64,000 nt of DNA from assembly GCA_963837585.1 (NCBI GenBank), contig CAWINX010000003.1, positions 434,001 to 498,000 of the forward strand. The letters are read 5' to 3'. Origin of the DNA: CAWINX01 sp963837585 (lineage in GTDB: Bacteria > Actinomycetota > Thermoleophilia > Solirubrobacterales > 70-9). A program made the position numbers and the translations under genes. Within the stretch, counting starts at the first letter, position 1; the number at the start of each line of letters is the position of its first letter. Below the pieces are notes generated by a model. The model had not been told where the DNA came from. It did not search any database and was given only the letters and a program-made list of their open reading frames with translations. This document shows, piece after piece, positions 10,894-19,930 of the stretch.

Positions 10894-11068
10894 TTCAAAG
10901 ACGTCCACCGACGACGCCGCGCGCCAGGCGCTCAACCAGGCTCGCGGCACGCTGCGCAACATCCGCGCGGTCGACATCGTCTCGACCGGGATTCGGGGTG
11001 AGAACCTCGACGAGTACCGCGCTCATGTGCGGGTCGCGTTCCTGATCGAGGGAACTGAAGTCGACTAG
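10859..11068 (+). CDS. Dodecin family flavin-binding protein
   Basis: This 69-residue protein matches the dodecin family along its full length. It begins AVVKIIELVGSS, continues with STDDAARQALNQARGTLRNI and ends with YRAHVRVAFLIEG. Dodecins form hollow 12-mers that bind flavins or coenzyme A and are thought to store or buffer flavin. The frame is intact. GGAGGAG lies 7-8 bases before the ATG. It overlaps the preceding small gene by 35 bases in another frame, suggesting translational coupling. A large nested hairpin follows the stop at 11080. Confidence 0.92.
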   Translation: MAVVKIIELVGSSKTSTDDAARQALNQARGTLRNIRAVDIVSTGIRGENLDEYRAHVRVAFLIEGTEVD

Positions 11069-11079
11069 CGGCGGTGTGG

Positions 11080-11170
11080 GAGGGGCGGCGACCCCTTTGC
11101 CGGACAAGTCGCAGCGCTGATTAGCGCTGCGACTTTGAGTATCCGCCCGTCAAAGGGGCCGCCGCCCCTC
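11080..11170. repeat. Nested palindrome, family A copy 1
   Basis: An outer stem of about 19 bp (AGGGGCGGCGACCCCTTTG at 11081 against its near-perfect complement at 11151) encloses an inner perfect 13-bp stem, AAGTCGCAGCGCT-gatt-AGCGCTGCGACTT, at 11106-11135. The inner part and the following TTTGAGTATCCGCC recur at 16046. It lies between the dodecin stop and the rhodanese start, so it may work as a terminator. The shared inner sequence suggests a dispersed repeat rather than a chance terminator. Confidence 0.75.
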
Positions 11171-11201
11171 CAGACCCCCGGCGTTGGCTAGATTTCCTCC
11201 G

Positions 11202-11588
11202 ATGAACGACGAAACGCCGCGCACCATTTCGCCCGAAGAGCTGGAGGAGCTGATTCGGGACGGGGCGCAGTTGGTTGATGTGCGGGTTGGGCATGAGTGG
11301 GAGGCGGGGCGGATTCCTGGGGCGCTTCACATCGAGTTGGGTGAGCTGCAGGGGCGGGCGGCGGAGATCGATCGCGACCGTCCCGTCGTCTTCTACTGCC
11401 GCGGCGACAGCCGCTCCGACATGGCCGCGGCGGCGTTCGCGACCGATGGCTATGAAGCCGCGGTCCTCAGCGGCGGCATCGGGGCCTGGGTCGAGGCCGG
11501 CTCGGCGCTGGAGCCCGACGACGGCTACGTCGCCGAGTCGGGCGAAGCGGCCTCGATTCTCGAGGCGCGCAAGAGGACTACAGCCTAA
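11202..11588 (+). CDS. Rhodanese-like domain protein
   Basis: This is a single-domain rhodanese of 128 residues. The motifs are QLVDVRVGHEWEAGRIPGA and the active-site loop FYCRGDSRSD, with the catalytic cysteine near residue 66, then AAVLSGGIGAW. Such proteins transfer sulfane sulfur or bind thiols in the cytoplasm. It lies 97 bases upstream of the sulfate assimilation operon, so a role in sulfur handling is plausible. ATG 11202 is used because the TTG 18 bases upstream adds only a short unconserved piece. The frame is intact. Confidence 0.88.
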   Translation: MNDETPRTISPEELEELIRDGAQLVDVRVGHEWEAGRIPGALHIELGELQGRAAEIDRDRPVVFYCRGDSRSDMAAAAFATDGYEAAVLSGGIGAWVEAGSALEPDDGYVAESGEAASILEARKRTTA

Positions 11589-11684
11589 ATACCCGAATCC
11601 CTGTCAGGTTTTGCTATTTTGCTGACTCGGGCCGGTTAGGCCCCGGCAGGCACTCGGCAACCCTCGACTGGAGGACCTTCGCGC
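11589..11684 (+). promoter_or_regulatory. Leader of the sulfate assimilation operon
   Basis: This 96-bp gap precedes the sulfite reductase gene. It contains an AT-rich patch (GTTTTGCTATTTTGC) that could hold a promoter. A GC-rich part follows (GGGCCGGTTAGGCCCCGGC), in which GGGCC and GGCCC can pair as a small hairpin. CTGGAGGA lies 8-12 bases before the start codon. In actinobacteria such genes are often controlled by cysteine supply, but I could not confirm any named riboswitch or leader peptide here. Confidence 0.3.
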
Positions 11685-13572
11685 ATGGAACCGGTTTCGG
11701 CACCTTCGGCCACGGATAGGGCCCAGGAGATCCTGGCCGACCTCGATACCGCCGAGGGCAAGGAGCAGCGCGGCAAGAAGGGCCGCGGCTCGCTGGAGAA
11801 CCCGGAGCGCTACGAGAACGTCCCCGGCCACGTGATCCCGATCCTCGAGCACGAGTTCGACGACTTCGACAGCGAGGCCGAGCAGTTCCTCGCCGGCGAC
11901 ACCCCCGAGGACCAGTTCATCGGCTTCCGCCTCAAACAGGGCGTCTACGGGCAGCGCCAGGCGGACGTGCAGATGGTTCGCGTCAAGCTTCCCTTCGGCG
12001 GCGTCACCCCGGAGCAGATGGACGCCTTCGCCGACGTCGTCGAGCGCTGGGCGCCGCTCGACAAGGGCCACATCACGACCCGCCAGAACATCCAGATCCA
12101 CCACGTGCCGCTGCGCGACATGGAGTCGCTGATCCGCGAGATCTCCGCCGTCGGCCTCTCCTCGCGCGAGGGCTGCGGCAACACGGTGCGCAACGTCACC
12201 GGCGACCCCTGGGCCGGCGTCGCCGCCGACGAGGTCTTCGACCCGACCCCCTACGCCGGCGCCTACGTCCGCTACTTCGTCCGCCACCCGACGACGCAGC
12301 TGATGCCGCGCAAGATCAAGACCGCCTTCACCGGCTCCGACGAGGACCGGGCGATCACCGGCATCCACGACATCGCCTTCATCAGCCGCGAGCGCGACGG
12401 CGTCAAGGGCTTCGAGGTCCGGGTCGGCGGCGGCACCTCGATCATGGCCCGCGTCGCCCCGACCCTCTACGAGTTCGTCGCCGCCGACAACGGCGAGTAC
12501 CTGAAGGTCTCCGAGGCGGTCTTCCGGATCTTCGATCGCCAGGATTGGCTGCGCGTCAACCGCGCCCGCGCCCGGATCAAGGTCCTGGTCGACAAAATCG
12601 GCATCGACGCCTTCCGCGAGCTGGTCGACGAGGAGCTGAAGGGCGACTGGGTCGACGAGCGCGACTTCGACGTCGAGCTGACTGCGCTTCGACGACGACG
12701 AGGAGGCGGGCGCGCCCGACGTCCCGGCCGGCCCCGGCTTCGCCCAACGGCGATCGCTCCGAGTTCGACCGCTTCCTCGAGGGCAACGTCGAGGCCCAGC
12801 GCCAGGAGGGCTTCTCGGCGGTCGAGGTGAAGATCGTCCGCGGCGACCTCAGCCCGGAGCAGTTCCGCGGCCTCGCGCGCGATCATGCGCGAGTTCACCG
12901 GCGGCTACGCGCGCAGCACCGTGCAGCAGAACTTCGTCCTGCGCTGGGTGCGCGACGAGGCGCTCTACGACGTCTGGCGGCGCCTGGTCGACCTCGGCCT
13001 CGGCGACGCCGGCGCGCGCGAGATCACCGACGTGGTCAGCTGCCCCGGCACCGACAGCTGCAAACTCGGGATCACCAGCTCGATGGGGCTGAACCGGGCG
13101 ATCGCGGAGCGGGTCGAGGCGATGGACATCGCCGATCCGCTGACCCGCCGCGTCCACATCAAGATGAGCGGCTGCCCGAACGGGTGCAGCCAGCACCACA
13201 TCGCCAACATCGGCTTCTACGGCGCCTCGCTGAAACTCGGCGAGCGGCAGATGCCCGCCTACATCCCCCACATCGGCGGCAACTACGAGGGCGGCGAGGT
13301 GATCTTCGGCACCCGGCTGAAGTCGCGGCTGCCGGCCAAGCGCGTGCCCGAGGCGGTCGAGCGCTGGCTGCGGCTCTACGAGGCCGAGCGCGCCGAGGGC
13401 GAGGAGTTCAACGCCTTCGCCGAGCGGGTCGGGACGAAGCGCTTCGAGGAGGAGGTCGACGGACCTCACCCTGCCGGCCGAGTTCAGCCTCGAGACGATG
13501 CAGCAGTTCATCGACTGGAACCGCTCCAGCCCCTACAAGGTCGAGCGCGGCGAAGGGGAATGCGCGATCTAG
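11685..13572 (+). CDS. Ferredoxin-type sulfite (or nitrite) reductase
   Basis: It reduces sulfite to sulfide with six electrons, using siroheme coupled to a 4Fe-4S cluster. The cluster cysteines are visible as C-x5-C in SCPGTDSCKLG and C-x3-C in SGCPNGCSQHHI. Earlier motifs include GFRLKQGVYGQRQ, DKGHITTRQNIQIHHV and GNTVRNVTGDPW. The length after correction is about 625 residues. Four extra bases are needed to explain the frame: near 12689, 12744, 12881 and 13459. The protein ends GECAI. Sulfite is preferred over nitrite as substrate because the next genes are APS/PAPS reductase, ATP sulfurylase and APS kinase, all in one direction. Confidence 0.88.
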
Positions 13573-13589
13573 GCGCCCGATTGCAGCCG

Positions 13590-14309
13590 ATGAAGCCACC
13601 CCCTGCCACACTTCTCCGTTCGGTGCCCACCGCAACCGACATCGATCACGAGGCGGTCGCCGCCGACCTCGAGGGCCGCTCCGCGCACGATGCGCTGGAG
13701 TGGCTGTTCGACACCTTCGGCCAGAGCCACTACATCGCCTGCTCGTTCCAGAAGACGAGCTCGGTTACCGCGCACATGGCGACCCAGATCAACCCCGAGG
13801 CGCGCTTCTTCTATCTCGACACCGACGTCCTCTTCCCGGAGACCTACGAGACGCGCGACCGGCTGGCCGAGCACCTCGGGGTCGAGTTCGACCGCTTCCA
13901 CAACCTCACCCTGGCCGAGCAGGCCGAGCAGCACGGCGACGAGCTGTGGAAGCGCGATCCCGACTCCTGCTGCGGATTGCGCAAGGTCGAGCCGATGCGC
14001 CGCGCCCTGACTTCCGTAGACTCCTGGGTCGCCGGCGTCCGCCGCGAGGACTCAGCCAATCGGGCCAAGACCCCGAAGTTCGGCTGGGACAAGCGATTTG
14101 GGCTGTGGAAGCTCAACCCCCTCGCGGACTGGACCGAGCGCGATGTCTGGAACTACATCCGTGAGCACCACCTTCCGTACAACCCGCTCCACGATCACGG
14201 CTACCCGTCGATCGGCTGCACCCACTGCACGCAGCCGGTCGGGCCGGGCGCTTCGCCGCGTGACGGCCGCTGGGCAGGCGTGCCCAAGACCGAGTGCGGG
14301 ATCAACTAG
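13590..14309 (+). CDS. cysH: Assimilatory adenylyl-sulfate reductase (CysH family, Fe-S type)
   Basis: It reduces APS (possibly PAPS) to sulfite with thioredoxin. The fold motif CSFQKTSSVTAHM and the core WVAGVRREDS are clear. Two cysteine pairs, CC in SCCGLRKVEPM and C-x2-C in GCTHCTQPV, are the 4Fe-4S ligands that mark APS-reducing plant/bacterial type enzymes. The C-terminal KTECGIN carries the catalytic cysteine. The frame is intact and the length is 239 residues. ATG 13590 starts 18 bases after the sulfite reductase stop. Because an APS kinase gene follows in the same cluster, APS is likely shared between reduction and PAPS formation. Confidence 0.92.
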   Translation: MKPPPATLLRSVPTATDIDHEAVAADLEGRSAHDALEWLFDTFGQSHYIACSFQKTSSVTAHMATQINPEARFFYLDTDVLFPETYETRDRLAEHLGVEFDRFHNLTLAEQAEQHGDELWKRDPDSCCGLRKVEPMRRALTSVDSWVAGVRREDSANRAKTPKFGWDKRFGLWKLNPLADWTERDVWNYIREHHLPYNPLHDHGYPSIGCTHCTQPVGPGASPRDGRWAGVPKTECGIN

Positions 14310-14371
14310 CACCGCCCCGGCAACCCACTTCGAATAACCCCTTCCCCCTACCCCGATTGGTGAGAGACCGA

Positions 14372-15449
14372 ATGACCGAAACTGCAACTGAGCTTTCCCT
14401 GACCCTTTCCGAGCGCCACACCGCCGACTTCGAGATGATCGGCAACGGCGGCTTCGCGCCGCTGACCGGCTTCCAGGGGTCCGCCGACTGGGAGCGCGTC
14501 TGCTCCGAGATGCGGACCGTCGCCGGCGACTACTGGCCGATCCCGATCACCCTGGCGACCGACCTCGAGTGCGAGGTCGGCGACGTCGTCTCCCTGTCCA
14601 GCGACGAGGGCAAGCCGCTGGGCCGGCTCACCGTCGAGGAGATCTGGGAGCGCGACGTCAAGCGCGAGGCCGAGCAGGTCTACGGGACGACCGACGAGGC
14701 CCACCCCGGCGTCGCCGCGATCTACGAGGAGGGCAACCGGATGCTCGCCGGCCCGATCGAGGTCGACGCGCTGCCCGACCACGAGGAGGCCTTCATGCGC
14801 CGCTACAAGACGCCGGCCGAGCACAAGGCCGACTTCGAGGCGCGCGGCTGGAAGAAGATCGTCGCCTTCCAGACCCGCAACCCGATCCACCGCGCCCACG
14901 AGTACCTGACCAAGGCCGCGCTGGAGACCTGCGACGGGCTCTTCATCCACCCGCTGATCGGCAAGACCAAGGCCGGCGACATCCCCGCCGACGTGCGGAT
15001 GCGCTGCTACGAGGTGCTGATGGAGAACTACTACCCGAACGACCGCGTCGTGCTCGGCGTCAAGCCGGCGAAGATGCACTACGCCGGCCCGCGTGAGGCC
15101 GTCCTGCACGCGATCGTCCGCCGCAACTACGGCGCCACCCACTTCATCGTCGGCCGCGACCACGCGGGCGCCGGTGACTACTACGGCACCTACGACGCGC
15201 AGAAGATCTTCGACGACGATCGACATCGACGAGCTCGGCATCGAGCCGCTGATGTTCGAGCACACTTTCTGGTGCAACGAGTGCGAGGGGCTTGCTTCCA
15301 ACAAGACCTGCCCGCACGACCAAGAGGCGCACCTCTTCCTCTCCGGGACGAAGGTCCGCGAGATGCTCGGCAACGGCGAAAGGCCGCCGCACGAGTTCTC
15401 CCGCGACGAGGTCGCCGACATCCTGATCGACGCTTACAAGGAGGACTGA
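14372..15449 (+). CDS. sat: Sulfate adenylyltransferase (ATP sulfurylase)
   Basis: It makes APS from ATP and sulfate. The signature FQTRNPIHRAHEYL (QxRNPxHxxH) and GRDHAGAGDYYGTYDAQ are both present. A zinc-type cysteine set, CNECEG with KTCPHD, lies near the end, followed by SGTKVREMLGNGE. This is the single-chain Sat type, not the CysDN heterodimer. One extra base near 15219 (GAC-G-ATC) breaks the frame between KIFDD and IDELGIEPLMFEHTF. Length after correction is about 358 residues. ATG 14372 is used. It ends 6 bases before the APS kinase gene. Confidence 0.93.
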
Positions 15450-15455
15450 ACAAGC

Positions 15456-16010
15456 ATGGCTGGCGAAAAAGGCTTCACCCTCTGGTTCACCGGGCTTTCC
15501 GGTGCCGGCAAGACGACCATCTCCCGACTGCTGGAGGGGCACCTGCTCGAGCGCGGCTCGAAGCTGGAGATCCTCGACGGCGACGTCGTCCGCGAGAACC
15601 TCTCCAAGGGCCTCGGCTTCTCGAAAGAGGACCGCGACACCAACATCCGCCGCATCGCCTTCGTCGCCGACCTGCTCAGCCGCAACGGCGTGCCGGTGAT
15701 CACCGCGGCGATCTCCCCCTACGCGGAGATCCGCGACGAGGCGCGCGAGCTGATGGGCGACCGCTTCATCGAGGTCTACGTCAAGGCGTCGGTCGACACC
15801 TGCGCCGAGCGCGACGTCAAGGGCCTCTACGCGAAAGCCTTCGCCGGCGAGATCAAGGAGTTCACGGGCGTCTCCGACCCCTACGAGGCTCCCGAGCACC
15901 CCGAGGTCGTCTGCGACACCGAGAACGAGACCCCCGAGGAGTCGGCCGACAAGCTGCTCGCCTACCTCGAGGAGCGGGGCCTGATTCCGGGCGCCGCCGT
16001 CACCGCGTAG
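15456..16010 (+). CDS. cysC: Adenylylsulfate kinase
   Basis: It phosphorylates APS to PAPS, the sulfate donor. The P-loop GLSGAGKTT is at residues 13-21. LEILDGDVVRENLSKGLGFSKEDRD and the family stretch EVYVKASVDTCAERDVKGLY are typical. The gene is intact, 184 residues, and sits 6 bases after sat. With an Fe-S APS reductase upstream, PAPS may serve for sulfation rather than for assimilation; a sulfatase gene lies 4 kb away. A family A palindrome follows the stop. Confidence 0.95.
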   Translation: MAGEKGFTLWFTGLSGAGKTTISRLLEGHLLERGSKLEILDGDVVRENLSKGLGFSKEDRDTNIRRIAFVADLLSRNGVPVITAAISPYAEIRDEARELMGDRFIEVYVKASVDTCAERDVKGLYAKAFAGEIKEFTGVSDPYEAPEHPEVVCDTENETPEESADKLLAYLEERGLIPGAAVTA

Positions 16011-16020
16011 CGATTCGAGG

Positions 16021-16107
16021 AGGAGAGGCGGAGCCTCCGCCTGACAAGTCGCGGCTAATTAGCGCCGCGACTTTGAGTATCCGCCAGTCGGGGCGCCGCC
16101 TCCCCTC
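16021..16107. repeat. Nested palindrome, family A copy 2
   Basis: This is a second copy of the repeat seen at 11080. The inner stem AAGTCGCGGC pairs with GCCGCGACTT at 16046-16073 and is followed by the same TTGAGTATCCGCC. The outer arms (GAGGAGAGGCGG and CCGCCTCCCCTC) are complementary but differ in sequence from copy 1. It directly follows the APS kinase gene, so it may also end the transcript. Confidence 0.72.
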
Positions 16108-16167
16108 ACGAGCGCTCTCGGGACGGCGGCGCTCGGCGGGCGTGACCTTCGCATGGGCGTTTCTGAG

Positions 16168-17116
16168 TCAGTCGCCCGAGCGGAGTCGCTGCGCCGTCTT
16201 GCGCAGGATCCCCACGACGTGGGCGCGCTCGTACTTGACTTGGCGATGGGAGAAGCGGAGCGGGGTTAGTCCCGCCGCGGTGTGCGTCTGGTCTCGTAGG
16301 TGGTCCCGGGATTGGGTGGACGGGGTGCGGTGGTAGCGCAGCCCGTCCGCCTCGACCACCAGTCCCAGGTCCGGCCAGAAGAAGTCGACCTCGAAGCCGT
16401 TGACTTCGACTTTGGTCTCGGGGACGGGAAGCCCCGCGGCCACAATGACCGAGCGGAAGAGACGCTCCAGCCCGGAGTCCGAGAGGCGGAAGGTGTGCCG
16501 GTCGAGCAGGCCGCGGAGCGCCTTCACGCCGGGTTGGCCGGCGTAGTCGGCCGAGCCCGTCCCGCAGCGTTTCCGGGTCGATCAGGTCGCGCTTGTCGGC
16601 CTCGTTCACGGCCCGCTCCAACGCGGCCGGGCTGAGCATGGTCGCGAGGTCGAGGAGGGTGCGTACTGAGGCAGGTGACCGGGATGCCCTCGATGGATCG
16701 TCACATCTCGCTCGCGGCAGCGAGGGGCGGCCTCGCGACATGGATCCCGCTCGGCGCGTGATCGCTGGCGCGGCGCACACTGACGTCGATCCTGTGCGCC
16801 TTCCTCTGCGCGATTCCCCAGAGGGCCGCGGCGCTTCGATGGCTGAGCACGGCCTCCTCTCCGCACGCCAGGACCGCCGCCATCCACCGCCCCTCCCGCG
16901 TCAGGCCGTGGCCAGCCAACCGCATAGACGCCCCGGCAGACAGGATGCAGGCGCCCCTGGGCGACTCGATGCTCGATCGCCACGGGGTGAAGCCGAGCGC
17001 CAGCAGATCGCTGCCGGGTCGACGATCCGATGCTGCCGCCTCGCCAACGCCCAGGCCCGCGCGCTTCGCTCGTCCGCTCCGAGCTTGCCCATCGCTACGG
17101 CAGTTGACCCTGCCAT
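16168..17116 (-). CDS. AbiEi-type antitoxin domain plus DUF559 nuclease-like protein
   Basis: The corrected protein begins MAGSTAVAMGKLGADERSAR and has an AbiEi-like winged-helix region (HRVAQGRLHPVCRGVYAVG, LTREGRWMAAVLACGEEAVL, SHRSAAALWGI). A middle VRTLLDLATMLSPAALERAV is followed by a C-terminal DUF559/Vsr-like domain. In that domain VEVNGFEVDFFWPDLGLVVE has the D...E pattern of the PD-(D/E)XK fold. Several frame shifts lie between 16540 and 17060, so exact residues are uncertain. Such single-gene proteins are very common in Thermoleophilia; their function is unknown, and they are annotated as type IV antitoxin-like. No AbiEii partner is adjacent. The start codon lies inside a family B palindrome. 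Confidence 0.65.
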
Positions 17117-17147
17117 AGCAAGGTAAATCCTCCCGAGCGGCGCAAAC
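17104..17147. repeat. CTTGCTAT palindromic repeat, family B copy 1
   Basis: On the minus strand this reads CCGCTCGGGAGG, ATTTACCTTGCTATGGCAGG, GTCAACTG. It shares CCGCTCGGG and CCTTGCTATG-CAGGG with the copy at 26385, and the core with that at 47255. The ATG inside the core is the start codon of the AbiEi/DUF559 gene, so the repeat may be an operator or a translation-control element. That role is inference. Confidence 0.55.
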
Positions 17148-17172
17148 TCTCCCCCTGATCGGGGCGGCGACG

Positions 17173-17978
17173 CTAGGGCGGGGCGGGACTTGGGGCTCGG
17201 CCAGGCCGTAGGTGTCGTAGGCGCCGAACTCGGCGAAGGTCTTGTGGGTCGGGCCGTGGTAGTCGGATGAGGCGGTGGGGATGAGGTCGAGCTCTTCGCA
17301 GAGCTCCAGCAGGTGGGCGGTCTGCTCCTTGCTGTGGGTGGGGTAGAAGGTCTCGATCCCGTCGATCGGCAGGGCGCGGATCAGCTCATCGACCTCGTGG
17401 GGGGCGGAGATGTCCCAGTAGGGATGGGCGACGACGGCGACGCCGCCGGCCTCGTGGATCATCTCGACGGCCTGCTCAGCGGTCGGCCAGCGGCGCGGCA
17501 CGAAGGCCTTGGCGCCGGGGACCAGGTACTCCTCGAAGAAGGGGCCGAGGTCGCCGGTCGCGCCGGCTGCCTTGGCGATGTGGGGGCGGCCGATCGAGAG
17601 CGCGTCGCCGGCCTCGCGCACCGCGTCCTCGAGGTGGATGTCGAAGCCGTGCTCGCGCAGGTTCTCGACGATCTCCCCGGCCCGCGTGACCCGCTCATGC
17701 TGAGCGCGCTCGCAGGCGGGAGCGATCTTCCCCAGGTCGATCCAGTACCCGCAGACGTGCAGATCGTCGGCGAACTCGTGCACGCAGGACATCTCAATCG
17801 CCGGCACCAGCTCGATCCCAAGCTTCTCGGCCGCCTCAGCCGCCTCCGGGACCCCGGCGATCGCATCGTGGTCGGTCAGCGCCAGGGTCGTTACCCCGGC
17901 CTCGGCGGCTTTCGCCACGACGTCGGCAGCCGGCAGCTGTCCGTCGGAGACGGTCGAATGGCTTTGAAGCTCGATCAA
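17173..17978 (-). CDS. PHP-domain phosphoesterase
   Basis: This is a metal-dependent phosphoesterase of the PHP family, related to the PHP domain of DNA polymerases and to 3',5'-nucleoside bisphosphate phosphatases. Metal ligands are visible in LQSHSTVSDG (HxH near residue 6), LALTDHDAIAGV, VPAIEMSC, GRPHIAKA, VVAHPYWD and SSDYHGPTH. The start is taken as TTG 17978, since HxH lies just after it and no ATG is near. The end is uncertain: the frame runs on into the next gene without a stop, but a TAG at 17173-17175 would be used if one or two extra bases are removed from the C-rich stretch just before it. The gene is divergent from the biotin carboxylase. Confidence 0.8.
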
Positions 17979-18032
17979 GCATCGGGCGGGCAGCCTATTG
18001 CCCGCCGCCCGCGTAAATAGACTGCCCCGCCG

Positions 18033-19793
18033 ATGTTCCAAAAAGTCCTCATAGCCAACCGCGGCGAGATTGCCATCCGGGTTGCCCGCACCCTGAAGGA
18101 GATGGGGATCGGGTCGGTCGCCGTGTATTCGGAGATCGACCGTGACGCGCCGCATGTGCGCGAGGCCGACGAGGCCTTCCTGATCGGGCCGGCCGTGCCC
18201 GCCGAGAGCTATCTCGACATCGACGAAGATCGTCGACACGGCCAAGGAGGCCGGCGCCGAGGCGATCCATCCCGGCTACGGCTTCCTCGCCGAGAACGCC
18301 GACTTCGCCCGCGCCTGCGCCGAGGCGGGGATCGTCTTCATCGGCCCGCCGCCCGAGGCGATCGAGGCGATGGGGTCGAAGACCCAGGCCCGCGAGATCA
18401 TGGCCAAGGCGGGGGTGCCGATCGTCCCCGGCGCGACCAAGCCCGCCGCCGACCTCGACGAGGCGCGCGCTCAGGCCGAGGACGCCGGCTACCCGGTCGC
18501 CTGCAAGGCGGCGGGCGGCGGCGGCGGCAAGGGCTTCCGGGTCGCGATGACCCCCGACGACCTCGAGGAGGCCTTCGAGGGCGCCGCCCGCGAGGGCGAG
18601 AAGTTCTTCTCCGACGACGCGCGTCTACGTCGAGCGCTACCTGGAGGACCCGCGCCACGTCGAGGTCCAGGTGCTGGCCGACTCCCACGGCAACGTGATC
18701 CACCTCGGCGAGCGCGACTGCTCGATCCAGCGCCGCCACCAGAAGGTGATCGAGGAGGCCCCCGGCCCGCACGTCGACGAGGAGATGCGCGAGCGGATCG
18801 GCAAGATCGCAACCGACGCGGCGGCCGCGGTCGGCTACCGCTCGGCCGGCACGGTCGAGGGCCTGCAGGTCGGCGACGAGTACTTCTTCCTGGAGATGAA
18901 CACCCGGGTCCAGGTCGAGCACTGCGTGACCGAGATGGTCACCGGCATCGACATCGTCCGCGAGCAGATCCTCGTCGCCGCCGGCGAGGAGCTCACCGTG
19001 ACCCAGGCCGAGGTCGAGCTGCGCGGCCACGCGATCGAGTGCCGGATCAACGCCGAGGCCGCCCACAAGAACTTCGCGCCGGCGCCTGGGGCGATCACCA
19101 CCTACCGCGAGCCCGCCGGGCCGGGCGTGCGGGTCGACTCGGGCGTCCAGGCGGGCTCCGAGGTGACGCCGATGTATGACCCGATGGTGGCCAAGCTGAT
19201 CGTCTGGGACGTCGACCGCGCCCACGCGACCCGGCGCATGCTGCGCGCCCTGGGCGAGTACGAGGTCGGCGGCCTCACCACCCTGATTCCCTTCCACAGC
19301 GCGATCCTCGCCACCGAGCAGTGGGCGAAGGGCGAGACCTGCCGCGACCTGATGGAGGACCGCGACTGGCTGAAGACGACCGCTCCCGCCGAGGCGCCCG
19401 CTGCCGCGACCGAGGAGGGCGCCGAGCTGGTCGCCCGCGACTACAAGGTCGAGGTCTCGGGCAAGCTCTTCGACGTCAAGGTGATCGGCGAGGCGGCCGC
19501 GGGCGGCGCCGCCCCGGCGGCGACCGGCAAGCGCCCGCCGAAACGGGAGCGCAAGTCGGGCGCCGCGGCCGCCGCCTCGAGCGAGTCGCTCCCCTCCCCC
19601 CTCCAGGGCACCGTCCTCAAAGTCGCCGTCGAGCAAGGCGCCGCAGTCGCGGAGGGCGACCTGATCTGCGTGATCGAGGCGATGAAGATGGAGAACGAGA
19701 TCACCGCCCACCGCGTCGGGCAAGGTCACCGCCCTGAACGTCACCGAGGGCGCCGCAGTCTCCAGCGGAGACGTAATAGCAACGATCGAGTAG
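18033..19793 (+). CDS. Acetyl/propionyl-CoA carboxylase alpha chain (biotin carboxylase plus biotin carrier)
   Basis: It carboxylates its own biotin with ATP and bicarbonate and passes the carboxyl to a separate carboxyltransferase. The N-terminus FQKVLIANRGEIAIRVARTL is the family start. The glycine-rich ATP-grasp loop CKAAGGGGGKGFRV, ERDCSIQRRHQKVIEEAPGP and FLEMNTRVQVEHCVTEMVTG follow. The C-terminal carrier domain has the biotinyl lysine in EAMKMENE. Three extra bases are seen: near 18226 (GAC-G-AAG), near 18622, and near 19717 (CGC-G-TCG). After correction it ends VIATIE at 19793, about 585 residues. No carboxyltransferase is in the window. Confidence 0.92.
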
Positions 19794-19899
19794 GGGTCGG
19801 GTGCCGCTCCCCGCGGCTTGTACTTTTTCGGCTATCCCTGTGGCGACAGCCATCCCTCCGCACCGAAAAAGTTGAGCGGGGAGTGGTCCCGACCCCTAC
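19790..19899. repeat. TACTTTTTCG palindrome, family C copy 1
   Basis: The outer 12-bp stem GTAGGGGTCGGG/CCCGACCCCTAC encloses a longer imperfect stem. One arm carries GCTTGTACTTTTTCGG and the other CCGAAAAAGTTGAGCGG. It begins at the stop of the biotin carboxylase gene and lies between convergent genes, so it may be a two-way terminator. The inner sequence recurs at 27610-27675. Confidence 0.75.
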
Positions 19900-19930
19900 C
19901 CCACGCGCCGCTTGCGCTGCTGCGCCCGCG

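Noticed and set aside
11589..11684. SAM or other named riboswitch before the sulfate operon
   Set aside because: The gap has a small GC hairpin but no recognisable core of a known riboswitch class.
16701..18245. Fusion of PHP phosphoesterase with the AbiEi-like protein
   Set aside because: The open frame links the two by chance or by base errors. A separate start (17116) and unrelated domains argue for two genes.
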